Below are positions 1 through 8,745 of a stretch of DNA of 41,318 nucleotides, in pieces. Numbering within the stretch: the first letter of the stretch is position 1; each line of letters opens with the position of its first letter. This DNA is from Anaerolineae bacterium. Lineage in GTDB: Bacteria; Chloroflexota; Anaerolineae; Aggregatilineales; Phototrophicaceae. The notes beneath the pieces were generated by a model. That model saw nothing but the letters and a program-made list of their open reading frames with translations. It searched no databases and was not told the DNA's origin. The stretch covers positions 1-41,318 of the forward strand of contig JAJDZQ010000154.1 in the NCBI GenBank assembly GCA_022824565.1, written 5' to 3'. Made by a program: the position numbers and the translations under genes.

Positions 1-855
1 CAGGATTATGCGCTCTTCCCCCATCTTACGGTCGAGCAGAACATCATGTTCGGCTTGCAGATGGAAGGCGTTGAGAAAAAAGAGGCGCAAAAACGCGCGC
101 TGGAATCGTTGGAGCAGGTGCGGCTGCCCGGCGTTGGAGCGCGCCGACCGCATCAGCTTTCTGGCGGGCAGCAGCAACGGGTCGCTCTGGCGCGGGCGCT
201 GGTCAAACAGCCGGCTGTGCTGCTGCTGGACGAGCCGCTGGGCGCGCTGGATTTGAAACTGCGCAAGAATATGCAGGTCGAATTGAAGGCCTTGCAGCGG
301 GATGTGGGCATCACCTTCATTTATGTCACGCACGATCAGGAAGAAGCCATCACCATGGCCGACCGCATCGCTGTGATGAACCATGGCGAAATGCTGCAAG
401 TCGGCACGCCCAAAGAAATTTATGAGCGGCCCGGCACGCACTTCGTGGCCGATTTTATTGGCGAGACCAACTTCGTCGATGGCATACTGCTGGAGCGCGG
501 CGCTGACGGTTTTGGCCTGGTCAAATTGATGAACGACGCAGTCATCCGCGCCCAGCTTTCCGACACATTGGCAGCCACCGACGGTCCCGTGCTGGTGGCA
601 ATTCGTCCCGAGCGCATCAGCATCAGCCGCGCCGACGCCGGACCAGCTGGAGCGGGCCAGACAGCGCTTTCCGCCAGGCTGGTCGAAAGCCAGTACATCG
701 GCACAGATACGCGCTTCACTTTGCAAATCGGCGAGAACATCGAGCTGGTGGCGCGCATGCAGAATCTAGACGATCTGCCCAAAGCCGCCTTTGCTATCGG
801 GCAGGCAGTCACAGCCAGCTGGGGCGAGACCAGCACAACAATTTTGGATCACTGA
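1..855 (+). CDS. PotA-like ABC transporter ATP-binding protein (5' end outside window)
   Basis: ATPase subunit of a spermidine/putrescine-type (or related Fe/sulfate/sugar-type) ABC importer. The frame is open from base 1, where it reads QDYALFPHLTV, the Q-loop of this family, so the Walker A and true start lie upstream. Visible in order: signature LSGGQQQRVALARAL, Walker B LLLDEPLGALD, the switch histidine in YVTHDQEEA, and a C-terminal TOBE-like domain after about residue 150 (LVAIRPERISI), which is typical of PotA/MalK-like subunits. 284 residues are visible. The next gene starts 7 bases after the stop, so it probably heads or continues an operon with the dehalogenase-like gene. The substrate cannot be read from this subunit. 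Confidence 0.93.
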   Translation, partial: QDYALFPHLTVEQNIMFGLQMEGVEKKEAQKRALESLEQVRLPGVGARRPHQLSGGQQQRVALARALVKQPAVLLLDEPLGALDLKLRKNMQVELKALQRDVGITFIYVTHDQEEAITMADRIAVMNHGEMLQVGTPKEIYERPGTHFVADFIGETNFVDGILLERGADGFGLVKLMNDAVIRAQLSDTLAATDGPVLVAIRPERISISRADAGPAGAGQTALSARLVESQYIGTDTRFTLQIGENIELVARMQNLDDLPKAAFAIGQAVTASWGETSTTILDH

Positions 856-862
856 GGCGGCT

Positions 863-2083
863 ATGTCTGAGAGCCTGCTCGCCCCCGACCAGATCCCCAC
901 CATCGAGGGCGGCGCTCGTCAGCTACTCGATGCCAAGACGGGCTTCGTGGTCACAGACGAATTCGAGCGCTTTAACCAGAAGTACGACATGTTCAACCGC
1001 GCTGTTTGGGATGATGAAGTGCGCTCGCAGCGGGCGCAAAAATTCTTCGAAAGCTACTACACCGATCTAGCGCAATTTCGCAAGGTCGAGGGCTTTCAAC
1101 ATCGTGATTATGCCCTGCGCAACGCCGCCTGGTACATCGCCGATTTCACCGCCGACCTGCTGGAACTTTCCGACGACCGCAAAGAAGGTTTTCTGGACAG
1201 CTATACCCTGTTCCGCGAAGGCGCGACTCGGCAACAGATCGCCCCGCCCGAGCAGCACAGCGCCGAGTTGAAACGAGCCGCGAAATTCCTGGGCTGCGAT
1301 GCGGTAGGCATTTGTGAATTCGACGAGCGCTGGGTCTATACGCACAATTACAGCCGCCAGTTGCTGCGCGACAAAGAGCTGGACCTGCCCGCTGGCTTGA
1401 CGCATGTGGTCGTCATCGTCAACGAGATGGATCATGAAACCATCCAAACGGTGCCATCGGCGTTGAGCGGGGCGGCAACGGGGCAAGGGTACAGCCGCGA
1501 TATCATCGGCGCGCTTTCGGTGGCGCAGTACATCCGCAATCTTGGTTATCGCGCTGTCGCCAGCCTAAACGATACGGCGCTGTCTATCCCACTGGCGATC
1601 CAGGCTGGTCTGGGGCAATACGGGCGTCACGGCTTGCTGATCACGCCGCAATTTGGTCCGCGCGTGCGCATCGCCAAAATCTTCACCGATCTGCCGCTGC
1701 TGGCTGACGAACCCATCGACTTTGGCGTTACAGAAACCTGCCACATCTGCCGCCGCTGCAGCGATGGCTGCCCGGTCAAGGCGATACCGGCCGGGGCACC
1801 GGCTTTCGAAATGCCCAACAGCATCTCGCACCTGCAAGGCGTCAAAAAATGGACGATCGATGCCCGGCGCTGCTTTCAGTTTTGGGCGAATCAAGGCACC
1901 GATTGTTCGATTTGCATCCGCGTCTGCCCCTACAACAAAGACTTCAGCAAGCCCTTCAACCGTCTCCTGGGCTGGATGTTGGGCAATCGCTGGCGGCGGC
2001 TGGCGCTGTGGCTGGACGAAAAACTGAAGTACGGCGGACGCAAAACGGCGGGCTGGTGGTGGCGGCGGACTGCTGATGAATAA
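863..2083 (+). CDS. Reductive dehalogenase-like corrinoid/iron-sulfur protein, no Tat signal
   Basis: 406 aa. The C-terminal two thirds match the catalytic core of reductive dehalogenases (RdhA): an ATGQGYSRD stretch, NDTALSIP, GLGQYGRHGLLITP and FGPRVRIAKIFTDLPL, followed by two 4Fe-4S motifs. These are C293-x2-C296-x2-C299-x3-C303-P, and C337 with C348-x2-C351-x3-C355-P. Members of this family bind a base-off corrinoid and two 4Fe-4S clusters and remove halogens reductively; QueG (epoxyqueuosine reductase) is a distant relative. Classical respiratory RdhA has an N-terminal twin-arginine export signal; here the N-terminus has none, so the protein is probably cytoplasmic and perhaps not respiratory. 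The ATG at 863 is chosen because it lies just after the upstream stop. The last codons overlap the VanZ-like gene by 8 bases. The family is clear; the substrate is unknown. Confidence 0.85.
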   Translation: MSESLLAPDQIPTIEGGARQLLDAKTGFVVTDEFERFNQKYDMFNRAVWDDEVRSQRAQKFFESYYTDLAQFRKVEGFQHRDYALRNAAWYIADFTADLLELSDDRKEGFLDSYTLFREGATRQQIAPPEQHSAELKRAAKFLGCDAVGICEFDERWVYTHNYSRQLLRDKELDLPAGLTHVVVIVNEMDHETIQTVPSALSGAATGQGYSRDIIGALSVAQYIRNLGYRAVASLNDTALSIPLAIQAGLGQYGRHGLLITPQFGPRVRIAKIFTDLPLLADEPIDFGVTETCHICRRCSDGCPVKAIPAGAPAFEMPNSISHLQGVKKWTIDARRCFQFWANQGTDCSICIRVCPYNKDFSKPFNRLLGWMLGNRWRRLALWLDEKLKYGGRKTAGWWWRRTADE

Positions 2084-2495
2084 GTGGCTGGCGCTGGCGC
2101 TGCGTGGCTGCCTGGCGCTCGGCTGGACGGCGCTGCTCTGCCTGCTGCTGCTCCAGCCCGAAGCCGATCCGCTGCTCGATCTGGGCATCCCAGAAGGGGA
2201 TAATACCCTATGGCGCGAGTTGGCCTTCGGCGCGGTGCATCTGGCCGCCTTTGCCTTTACCTGCAGCCTGTGGACCTGGGCGCTTGTGGCGCGCTTCAAT
2301 CTGCAAACCAGCCTGCTCGCAGCTGTCGCCATTTCACTTGCGCTGGGTTGCTTCACCGAGTTGGCGCAAAGCTATACGCCCGACCGGCATGCCTCGTGGC
2401 TGGATATCGGCGCGAACATCGCCGGCACGTTGATGGCCGCGCGTGTGCTTTGGCGGCAAACAGATAGGGGCGGGGCACCGACTCGCCCAGGCTAG
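2076..2495 (+). CDS. VanZ-like membrane protein
   Basis: 139 aa with about four hydrophobic segments (near residues 5-27, 48-70, 78-95 and 108-125). The C-terminal signature E-L-A-Q-x5-R-x-A-S-x-L-D-I-G-A-N-x-x-G is the conserved E/R/D/N pattern of the VanZ-like family. Family members are small membrane proteins of mostly unknown biochemical role; VanZ itself gives low-level teicoplanin resistance. The gene overlaps the dehalogenase-like gene by 8 bases, so the two are translationally coupled. A membrane partner for an RdhA is normally RdhB, and this protein is not an obvious RdhB, so a functional link is only inference. Its stop shares a 4-base overlap with the stop of the convergent acetyltransferase. 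Confidence 0.8.
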   Translation: MNKWLALALRGCLALGWTALLCLLLLQPEADPLLDLGIPEGDNTLWRELAFGAVHLAAFAFTCSLWTWALVARFNLQTSLLAAVAISLALGCFTELAQSYTPDRHASWLDIGANIAGTLMAARVLWRQTDRGGAPTRPG

Positions 2496-3136
2496 ACCGC
2501 GCGATAATCCGGATTTTCCCAGACAATCAAGGTCGCCCAGTTGTCGCTGGCTTCGTCCACGATATAGTCGCGCAGCAAGCCCCGCACAACGAAGCCGCGT
2601 CCCAGCTGAAAAGACAAGGTGTTATCGCGCAGTTGGCCCTGCACCACCTTGTCGACATAGTCTTGCGGCGTCATGGCTTGTTTGTGCGCTGCGAAGCCGG
2701 GGATCAGCCCGCCCGCCACAATGCCACGCCGGTTGAGCCGCTGGACGATGCCCTTGCGCGCCGCATACAGCCGCGAGCCAACGCCGCGCCGCCGATAATC
2801 CGGATGCACGCTGATGTCGCCGCCGTAATACCAAGCGCCGGCCGGGTCATGACGACTGTACCATCCGCCGTCGATGATCTCCTGGAAGTTGTGCTGGGCA
2901 TCATCAAAGTCGAAGTCGGTCAAAAAGCCGGAGCCCAGGCCGATAACCCGCTCGTCCGCCAGCGCGACGAAATTGCCCTCGGGGAAGAGGCGACAGTGGT
3001 TGCGAAAATGCCGGGCATTCATCAATTCGCTATCCGCCAGCGTGGGGAAACAGGCGCGCTGCAACTGCTCTAGCGCGGTGGCATGACGCGGCTCTATCGT
3101 CTCGATGCAGATTTCATTCATAATTGGCGGCTGCAC
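2492..3136 (-). CDS. GNAT family N-acetyltransferase
   Basis: 214 aa. The acetyl-CoA-binding motif A of the GNAT fold is visible as DISVHPDYRRRGVGSRLY (R-R-x-G-V-G/A loop), preceded by a beta strand with FVALADERVIGLGSG. The acceptor substrate is unknown. I chose the GTG at 3136 because GGAG sits five bases upstream of it; an ATG at 3121 (MNEICIE) and a TTG at 3163 are alternatives. The gene is convergent with the VanZ-like gene and their stop codons overlap on CTAG, so there is no room for a terminator between them. Confidence 0.85.
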   Translation of the reverse strand: MQPPIMNEICIETIEPRHATALEQLQRACFPTLADSELMNARHFRNHCRLFPEGNFVALADERVIGLGSGFLTDFDFDDAQHNFQEIIDGGWYSRHDPAGAWYYGGDISVHPDYRRRGVGSRLYAARKGIVQRLNRRGIVAGGLIPGFAAHKQAMTPQDYVDKVVQGQLRDNTLSFQLGRGFVVRGLLRDYIVDEASDNWATLIVWENPDYRAV

Positions 3137-3224
3137 AGAATCTCCAATGGTGCAATGCGACAAGTATTGCCCTATACCTTCCTGAAATCAACAATTTGGG
3201 GGAGTGTCAAATTGTGTGGGCACG

Positions 3225-3433
3225 ACAATCATGCCCCCATCCCCCGGCCCCTTCCCCCAGAACGAGGGAAGGGGAGTCTTCAGCGATGTCAGCAGGTTAT
3301 GAAGCCCTTCCCTCATATTGGGGTCGCGTAGACACTGACCCGCCGGGGAGGGGTTTGGGGTGGGGGGCAGCCCCTCCCTCATCTTGGGGTCGCATAGACA
3401 CTGACCCGCCGGGTGGGGGGTGGGGGGATAGCA
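3225..3433. repeat. C/G-rich intergenic repeat with a tandem duplication (copy R1)
   Basis: This lies in the 409-base gene-free stretch between the acetyltransferase start and pdxS. It opens with CCCCCATCCCCCGGCCCCTT, also found at 10251 and in variant form at 27265. Two imperfect direct repeats of about 61-66 bases follow (3305-3370 and 3371-3431), each running from a CCCTCAT-TTGGGG block through TAGACACTGACCCGCCGGG to a G-run block. It belongs to the dispersed family seen at eight other sites in this window. The rest of the stretch holds only the putative pdxS promoter. Confidence 0.85.
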
Positions 3434-3475
3434 GCGCGCATCCAGCAAGTTTGTCACGCTAAAATTGGACTGCAA

Positions 3476-3505
3476 TGGACATAACTGGTTCGGCTGGCGT
3501 ATATT
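3476..3505 (+). promoter_or_regulatory. Putative sigma-70-type promoter of pdxS
   Basis: TGGACA (3476-3481), an 18-base spacer and TATATT (3500-3505), about 40 bases before the pdxS start. It is the best -35/-10 pair between the repeat and the gene. This is a sequence match only. Confidence 0.45.
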
Positions 3506-3545
3506 AGCATGAATGCCAGCGCGAAAATAGCAACGAGGTGAAGAT

Positions 3546-4451
3546 ATGGCTACCAATGGCCAGCAACCGACTCCCAATGCGACCGGAACAGACAAGGTGA
3601 AGCGCGGCCTGGCGCAGATGCTCAAGGGTGGGGTGATCATGGATGTGGTGACTCCCGAGCAAGCCAAAGTCGCCGAAGATGCCGGCGCGGCGGCTGTCAT
3701 GGCGCTGGAGCGAGTGCCCGCCGATATCCGCGTGCAGGGTGGCGTGGCGCGCATGAGCGACCCCGACATGATCGAAGGCATCATCGAGGCAGTATCGATC
3801 CCCGTCATGGCGAAAGCGCGCATCGGGCACTTCGTAGAAGCGCAAATCCTCGAGGCGCTGGGCGTCGACTATATCGACGAGAGCGAAGTGTTGACCCCCG
3901 CCGATGAAGAGCATCACATCAACAAGTGGGGTTTCTCTGTGCCTTTCGTTTGTGGCTGCCGCAATTTGGGCGAGGCGCTGCGCCGCATCAACGAGGGCGC
4001 GGCCATGATGCGCACCAAAGGCGAGGCTGGCACCGGCGATGTCGTCGAAGCCGTCCGCCATGCCCGCGCTGTCAATGGCGAAATCCGCCGCATCAGTTGC
4101 ATGGACGAAGCCGAACTCTACACCTATGCCAAAGAGATTCGCGCGCCATACAACCTCGTCAAAGAAACAGCCGTGCTGGGGCGGCTGCCGGTGGTCAACT
4201 TCGCGGCCGGTGGTGTGGCCACGCCCGCCGATGCCGCGCTGATGATGCAGTTGGGCGTGGATGGCGTCTTTGTCGGCAGCGGCATATTCAAAAGCGGCAA
4301 CCCGGCCCAACGCGCCAAAGCCATCGTCAAAGCGGTCACGCACTTCCAGGACGCGCAGATTTTGGCGGATGTCAGCCGCAACCTGGGCGAAGCGATGGTC
4401 GGCATCAATGTGACGCCGGATGAGGTGATCCTGGGCAAGCGCGGCTGGTGA
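3546..4451 (+). CDS. pdxS: Pyridoxal 5'-phosphate synthase, PdxS subunit
   Basis: 301 aa, normal length. This is the TIM-barrel synthase subunit that makes PLP from ribose 5-phosphate, glyceraldehyde 3-phosphate and ammonia supplied by the glutaminase PdxT. The two catalytic lysines are visible: K90 in [10 protein letters not shown] and K158 in [10 protein letters not shown]. They are 68 residues apart, as are K81 and K149 of Bacillus subtilis PdxS. The phosphate-binding loop [13 protein letters not shown] and the C-terminal [11 protein letters not shown] are also present. No pdxT is adjacent, so it must lie elsewhere. The stop TGA overlaps the GTG start of the following PLP-enzyme gene. Confidence 0.97.
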   Translation: MATNGQQPTPNATGTDKVKRGLAQMLKGGVIMDVVTPEQAKVAEDAGAAAVMALERVPADIRVQGGVARMSDPDMIEGIIEAVSIPVMAKARIGHFVEAQILEALGVDYIDESEVLTPADEEHHINKWGFSVPFVCGCRNLGEALRRINEGAAMMRTKGEAGTGDVVEAVRHARAVNGEIRRISCMDEAELYTYAKEIRAPYNLVKETAVLGRLPVVNFAAGGVATPADAALMMQLGVDGVFVGSGIFKSGNPAQRAKAIVKAVTHFQDAQILADVSRNLGEAMVGINVTPDEVILGKRGW

Positions 4452-5512
4452 GCGAAACGATGCAAGGCCAATCCATCGACGCGCTGGAAACGCCCAGCGT
4501 GCTCATCGACATGGACATCATGGAGCGCAACATCGCGCAGATGCAGAAACGTTGCGACCAACTCGGCATCAGCTTTCGCCCGCATATCAAAACGCACAAG
4601 ATCCCCGATATCGCGCGTCGGCAGTTGGAAGCGGGAGCGGCCGGCATCGCCTGCCAAAAGGTTAGCGAAGCAGAAGTTTTCGCCGCGGCCGGCTTCCACG
4701 ATATTCAAATCCCCTATAACATCGTGGGCGCGCGCAAAACGCAGCGACTGGCAGAATTGGCGCGGACTGCCCATATCAGCGTGACGATCGACAGCCGCGC
4801 CGTGGTCGATGGCCTGGCCGCAGCCGCACAGCAGGCCCGAACGCATATCGAAGTGCTGGTTGAGCTGGTCTCGCTGGGCAAGCGCACAGGCACCACGCCC
4901 GCCGACGCGCTGATGCTGGCGCAGCATATCTCGGCAACCGACAATCTGGGTTTCGCTGGCTTGATGATCTACCCTTCCGATGCCGCCATCCGCCCGCGCC
5001 TGTTGGAAACGCTGGAGATGCTGGCAGCGGCTGGCATCCCGGCCAAGACGATCAGCGGCGGTGGCAGCGGCGCTATCAGAGACGCGCATTTGCTGCCCGA
5101 GCTGACCGAAATGCGCGTGGGCACCTATGTGTTTTATGACTGGAACAGCGTCAGCCAAAGCTATACGACCTTTGAACATTGCGCCATGCGCGTGCGAGCC
5201 ACGGTCGTCAGCGCCAACGAAGCCAGCCGTGTCATCCTCGATGCCGGCAGCAAGTCGATTCAATCAGAAACAGTCGGCGGGCGGTTTGGCTACATAGAAG
5301 AGTTCCCCGATGCGCGTTTGCACCAGGTCAACGAAGAGCATGGCTATGTCGATTTCAGCGCCTGCGCGGCCTGCCCCGCTGTGGGCGATATCCTGCATAT
5401 CATCCCCGTGCACACCTGCGTGGTGACCAACCTGCACAATCGGCTCTTTGGCGTGCGTGGCGGCGTGATTGAGCAAGTGTGGGAGGTGGCCGCGCGTGGA
5501 TTGGTCTGGTGA
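4448..5512 (+). CDS. D-threonine aldolase / D-serine dehydratase-type PLP enzyme
   Basis: 354 aa, fold III (alanine racemase N-terminal) PLP enzyme with a DSD-like C-terminal domain. The PLP lysine is K48 in RPHIKTHK. The phosphate-binding glycines are in SGGGSGA. Near the C-terminus H322-x-C324 (PVHTCV) forms the expected divalent-metal site. H-x-C is the pattern of zinc-dependent D-serine dehydratase, whereas D-threonine aldolases usually carry H-x-D, so a D-serine dehydratase-like activity is possible. The start is the GTG overlapping the pdxS stop (coupling); an ATG at 4460 is the alternative. It sits directly behind the gene making its cofactor. Confidence 0.85.
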   Translation: MSETMQGQSIDALETPSVLIDMDIMERNIAQMQKRCDQLGISFRPHIKTHKIPDIARRQLEAGAAGIACQKVSEAEVFAAAGFHDIQIPYNIVGARKTQRLAELARTAHISVTIDSRAVVDGLAAAAQQARTHIEVLVELVSLGKRTGTTPADALMLAQHISATDNLGFAGLMIYPSDAAIRPRLLETLEMLAAAGIPAKTISGGGSGAIRDAHLLPELTEMRVGTYVFYDWNSVSQSYTTFEHCAMRVRATVVSANEASRVILDAGSKSIQSETVGGRFGYIEEFPDARLHQVNEEHGYVDFSACAACPAVGDILHIIPVHTCVVTNLHNRLFGVRGGVIEQVWEVAARGLVW

Positions 5513-5537
5513 GATGGAGGCAAGCTAGGAGGCCCCG

Positions 5538-6614
5538 ATGCTGGTGATAGACGGACACCTCGATCTGTCTTTGAATGCGCTGCAGTGGAATCGTGATCTG
5601 CGGCAGTCGGCGTATACCATCCGCGCCAACGAGGCGGGCGTGCCAGGCAAAGGCCGCGCCAAAAACACGGTCGCGCTGCCAGAGATGCGGCGTGGGCGGG
5701 TCGCGCTGTGCTTTGCGACGCTGTTGGCGCGCTCGACTGGCCACAAGGTGGAGCACATGGATTATGAATCGCAGGCGCAAGCCTATGGCATGGCCCAGGG
5801 GCAACTGGCCTATTACCGCGCGCTGGAGCTGGCTGGACATGCGCGCCTCATTGAAAGCGCCGAATGCCTGCGCGCGCATATCGCCGAGTGGCGTGCCTGG
5901 GAAGTAGCGGGCGCAGATCACAGCACAGCGCCGCCACTGGGCTTCGTCATCAGTATGGAAGGCGCAGACCCCATCCGCGAGCCAGATCAGCTGGCGGCTT
6001 GGTGGGGGGCCGGCTTGCGGCTGCTGGGACCGACGCACTACGGACCAGGCCGCTATGCCGGCGGCACTGGCACCGAACTCGGGCTGACCGGGCTGGGCGC
6101 GCCTTTGCTGCGCGAGATGATGCGCCTGGGCGTGGCTTTGGACATGACGCACCTGAGCGACCAGGCCTTTTGGGAAGCCGCGCATCTTTATGAAGGACCG
6201 TTGCTGGCGAGCCACAACAATTGCCGGGCGCTGGTGCCCCATCAGCGGCAGTTCAGCGATGAACAGCTGGCTTTCATCATCGAGCGCGATGGCGTGATCG
6301 GCGCGGCCTTTGATGTGTGGATGCTGCTGCCCGGCTTCGTGCGCGGTGACAGCAATCAGGCGGTGGTCATCGACACAGTGGTCGATCATATCGACCATAT
6401 CTGCCAGTTGGCGGGCAACAGCAAACATGCCGCCATTGGCAGCGATCTGGACGGCGGATTCGGGCGCGAGCAATCTCCCAGCGACCTGGATACCATCGCC
6501 GACTTTCAGCAATTGCCGGGCAAACTGGCTGCGCGCGGGTACACGGCGGACGATATCGCCGACATATTGCACGGCAATTGGCTGCGCCTGTTGTTTGGGG
6601 CTTGGGACAGCTAA
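5538..6614 (+). CDS. Membrane dipeptidase (renal dipeptidase family, peptidase M19)
   Basis: 358 aa zinc dipeptidase of the amidohydrolase superfamily; the family cleaves dipeptides, including those with a D-residue at the C-terminal position. Visible metal ligands are H7-x-D9 (IDGHLDLS), the bridging glutamate in ISMEGADP, the histidine in LLASHNNCRAL, and the following histidine in VPHQRQFSDEQL. IGSDLDGGFG is also typical. It has no signal peptide, so it is probably cytoplasmic. A strong GGAGG lies 6 bases before the ATG at 5538. It follows the PLP enzyme by 25 bases in the same direction. A role in D-amino-acid or peptide turnover with its neighbour is inference. Confidence 0.93.
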   Translation: MLVIDGHLDLSLNALQWNRDLRQSAYTIRANEAGVPGKGRAKNTVALPEMRRGRVALCFATLLARSTGHKVEHMDYESQAQAYGMAQGQLAYYRALELAGHARLIESAECLRAHIAEWRAWEVAGADHSTAPPLGFVISMEGADPIREPDQLAAWWGAGLRLLGPTHYGPGRYAGGTGTELGLTGLGAPLLREMMRLGVALDMTHLSDQAFWEAAHLYEGPLLASHNNCRALVPHQRQFSDEQLAFIIERDGVIGAAFDVWMLLPGFVRGDSNQAVVIDTVVDHIDHICQLAGNSKHAAIGSDLDGGFGREQSPSDLDTIADFQQLPGKLAARGYTADDIADILHGNWLRLLFGAWDS

Positions 6615-7765
6615 CGCAGCAGCGGTCGCATTTGTTCCAGCGCGCGTTCCAGCACCGACAGGTCTGCGGCATAACACAAACGCAAGTAGCCCTCGCCCTG
6701 GGGACCAAAAGCTGCGCCGGGAGCCAGGCCGACCCCACATTCGAGCAGCAGCCTGCGCGCGAATTCAAAGCTGTCTGTCACGCCATCCACCGCGAAAAAT
6801 GTATAAAAGGTGCCGCTGGGCAGTGGGCAAACGACGCGGGGCAACCCGGCGAAAGTCTCTGCCACCAGGTCGCGCGCGGCACGATAGCGCAGCAGCGACT
6901 CGCGCAAGAAAGCCTCGCCTTCGCCCAGCGCTGTGATGCCGGCAATCTGCGTGGGCGCGAATATGCACGAGAAGTTGAACTCGGAAACCATCTCCAAGGT
7001 CTTCATCAGCGAGCGCGGACCCGTCAGCCAGCCCAGACGCCAACCGGTCATCGCCCAGGATTTGGAAAAGCTGTTGATGATCAAGTATTTGTCATCTTCG
7101 TTGACTTTGTCGGCGAAGCTGGGCGCATAAGCCCGGTCATAGACGATGCGCGCATAGACTTCATCGGCGATCAGCCAGATGTCGCGTTCGCGGCAGAAAT
7201 CGAGGATGCGCTGCTGCTCGTCATCTTCCAGCATCCAGCCGGTCGGGTTGTTGGGCGAGTTGAGCAGCAGGGCGCTGGTGTTGGGCTGGGCGGCTGCAAA
7301 GAGCTCATCCAGATCGAGCCGCCAGGCATCATCACGCGGACGCAGCGATACGCGGATGATCTGCGCGCCCAGGATCTCGGCGGCGGCCGGCAAGTTGGGC
7401 CAAACGGGCGAAGGCACGAGCACGCTGTCGCCACCGGCCACAATGCACTGCAGCGCCAGCGACAACGCCGTCATGCCCGAGGGAGTCACGCCGACATTGT
7501 CTGCGGTCAAGCGCAGGCTATAGAGGTCATTCATGTAATTCGCAAGCGCTTCTCGCAGCGGTGGGATGCCCAGGTTGGGCTGGTAGAAAGTCTGGCCCTC
7601 GTCGATAGCGTCCTTGGCAGCTTCGCGAATGAAAGCCGGGGTCGGTTTGTCTGGCTCGCCAAACCACAGTGGGATGACATCGGCGCGATTCATGGCGGCA
7701 TTCGCCAATTTTCGGATCAAGCTCGGCTGCAGCGCCTGCACTGTCGGTCGATTTGGACTCACCAT
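6611..7765 (-). CDS. Class I/II pyridoxal-phosphate aminotransferase
   Basis: 384 aa, fold type I aspartate-aminotransferase superfamily. The PLP lysine is K235 in NSFSKSWAMTGWRLGW; NSPNNPTG and ADEVYARIVYD (cofactor-contacting Asn, Asp and Tyr) are also present. The amino donor and acceptor cannot be told from sequence. It is the last gene of the minus-strand transporter operon, 5 bases after the permease stop, which suggests its substrate relates to what the transporter imports. Its stop overlaps the dipeptidase stop (CTAA). Confidence 0.93.
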   Translation of the reverse strand: MVSPNRPTVQALQPSLIRKLANAAMNRADVIPLWFGEPDKPTPAFIREAAKDAIDEGQTFYQPNLGIPPLREALANYMNDLYSLRLTADNVGVTPSGMTALSLALQCIVAGGDSVLVPSPVWPNLPAAAEILGAQIIRVSLRPRDDAWRLDLDELFAAAQPNTSALLLNSPNNPTGWMLEDDEQQRILDFCRERDIWLIADEVYARIVYDRAYAPSFADKVNEDDKYLIINSFSKSWAMTGWRLGWLTGPRSLMKTLEMVSEFNFSCIFAPTQIAGITALGEGEAFLRESLLRYRAARDLVAETFAGLPRVVCPLPSGTFYTFFAVDGVTDSFEFARRLLLECGVGLAPGAAFGPQGEGYLRLCYAADLSVLERALEQMRPLLR

Positions 7766-7770
7766 GGCTG

Positions 7771-8745
7771 TTAGTCGCCTTCCTGTTTGTAGAGCGCCAC
7801 AGCCGCCACGATGATGACGCCCTGGATCAGCCCTTGAATAAATTGGCTCACGCCCAGCATCACCAGCAGGTTGGCGGTGATGCCCAGCAGCAGCACGCCG
7901 CCCAAGGTCCCCAGCACACTGGCGCGCCCGCCAAAGAGACTGGTGCCGCCGATGATGACTGCCGTGATCGTTTGCAGTTCAATGCCATCGCCGATAGCCG
8001 GGTCGCCAACGCCCATGCGCGACAGCCACAGCAAACCGGTAACCGCCGCCGTCAGGCTGCAGATGACATAGACTCCATAGCGCGTCCGCTTGACCGGCAC
8101 ACCCGACAAATGCGCCACCTCGACATTGCCGCCCACCGCCACCAGGTGCTTGCCAAAGACCGTATAGCGCAGAAGCAGCATGGTCAAGATTACCAGCACA
8201 AAGAACATCAGCGCGATAACAGGCAGCGGACCCACCTTTTGCACATAAAACATCATGACTTCGCGGCTGGCTTTTCCCACTGGCGACGACGAAATCGTCA
8301 GCCCGATGCCTTTCAAGATCACCAGCGATGCCAGGGTGACGATAAAAGGGGCGATGCGCAACTCGTTGATGAGAAAGCCGTGAACCAGCCCGACCAGCAC
8401 GCCCAGCGCCAATGTCGCCAAGATGGCCGGCACGACATTGGCGCTTTCGCCATTCATCACGATGGCAGAAACGAGGATGGACACCTTGACCAGCGACCCA
8501 ACCGACAAATCGATGCCCGCGGTGAGAATGACCAGCATCTGCCCCAGCGCGACTATGCCCAGAAATGCCGATTGCCGCGCCACATTCGCCAGGTTGCGTT
8601 CGCTCAAGAAGCGCTCGGATTGCGTCGCCCCGATGACAACCAACAGCAATATGAAGGCATAGACCATGATGAGGGGACCGTTGCGCCGCAAAAACAGCGC
8701 CCGCCCGCCCGCCCCCCTGCGCATGCTGCCGCCCAGCGCACTCAT
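7771..8745 (-). CDS. Sugar-type ABC transporter permease (RbsC-like), first of two
   Basis: 324 aa, about 8-10 membrane segments, family of ribose/simple-sugar (CUT2) permeases. Visible: LGQMLVILTAGIDLSVGSL near the N-terminal third, and the loop GDGIELQTITAVIIGGTSLFGG, both hallmarks of the BPD_transp_2 family. It overlaps the upstream ATPase gene by 4 bases (ATGA), so it is coupled to it. A second, different permease of the same family lies four kilobases upstream in the operon, suggesting a heterodimeric channel. Substrate unknown. Confidence 0.93.
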   Translation of the reverse strand: MSALGGSMRRGAGGRALFLRRNGPLIMVYAFILLLVVIGATQSERFLSERNLANVARQSAFLGIVALGQMLVILTAGIDLSVGSLVKVSILVSAIVMNGESANVVPAILATLALGVLVGLVHGFLINELRIAPFIVTLASLVILKGIGLTISSSPVGKASREVMMFYVQKVGPLPVIALMFFVLVILTMLLLRYTVFGKHLVAVGGNVEVAHLSGVPVKRTRYGVYVICSLTAAVTGLLWLSRMGVGDPAIGDGIELQTITAVIIGGTSLFGGRASVLGTLGGVLLLGITANLLVMLGVSQFIQGLIQGVIIVAAVALYKQEGD

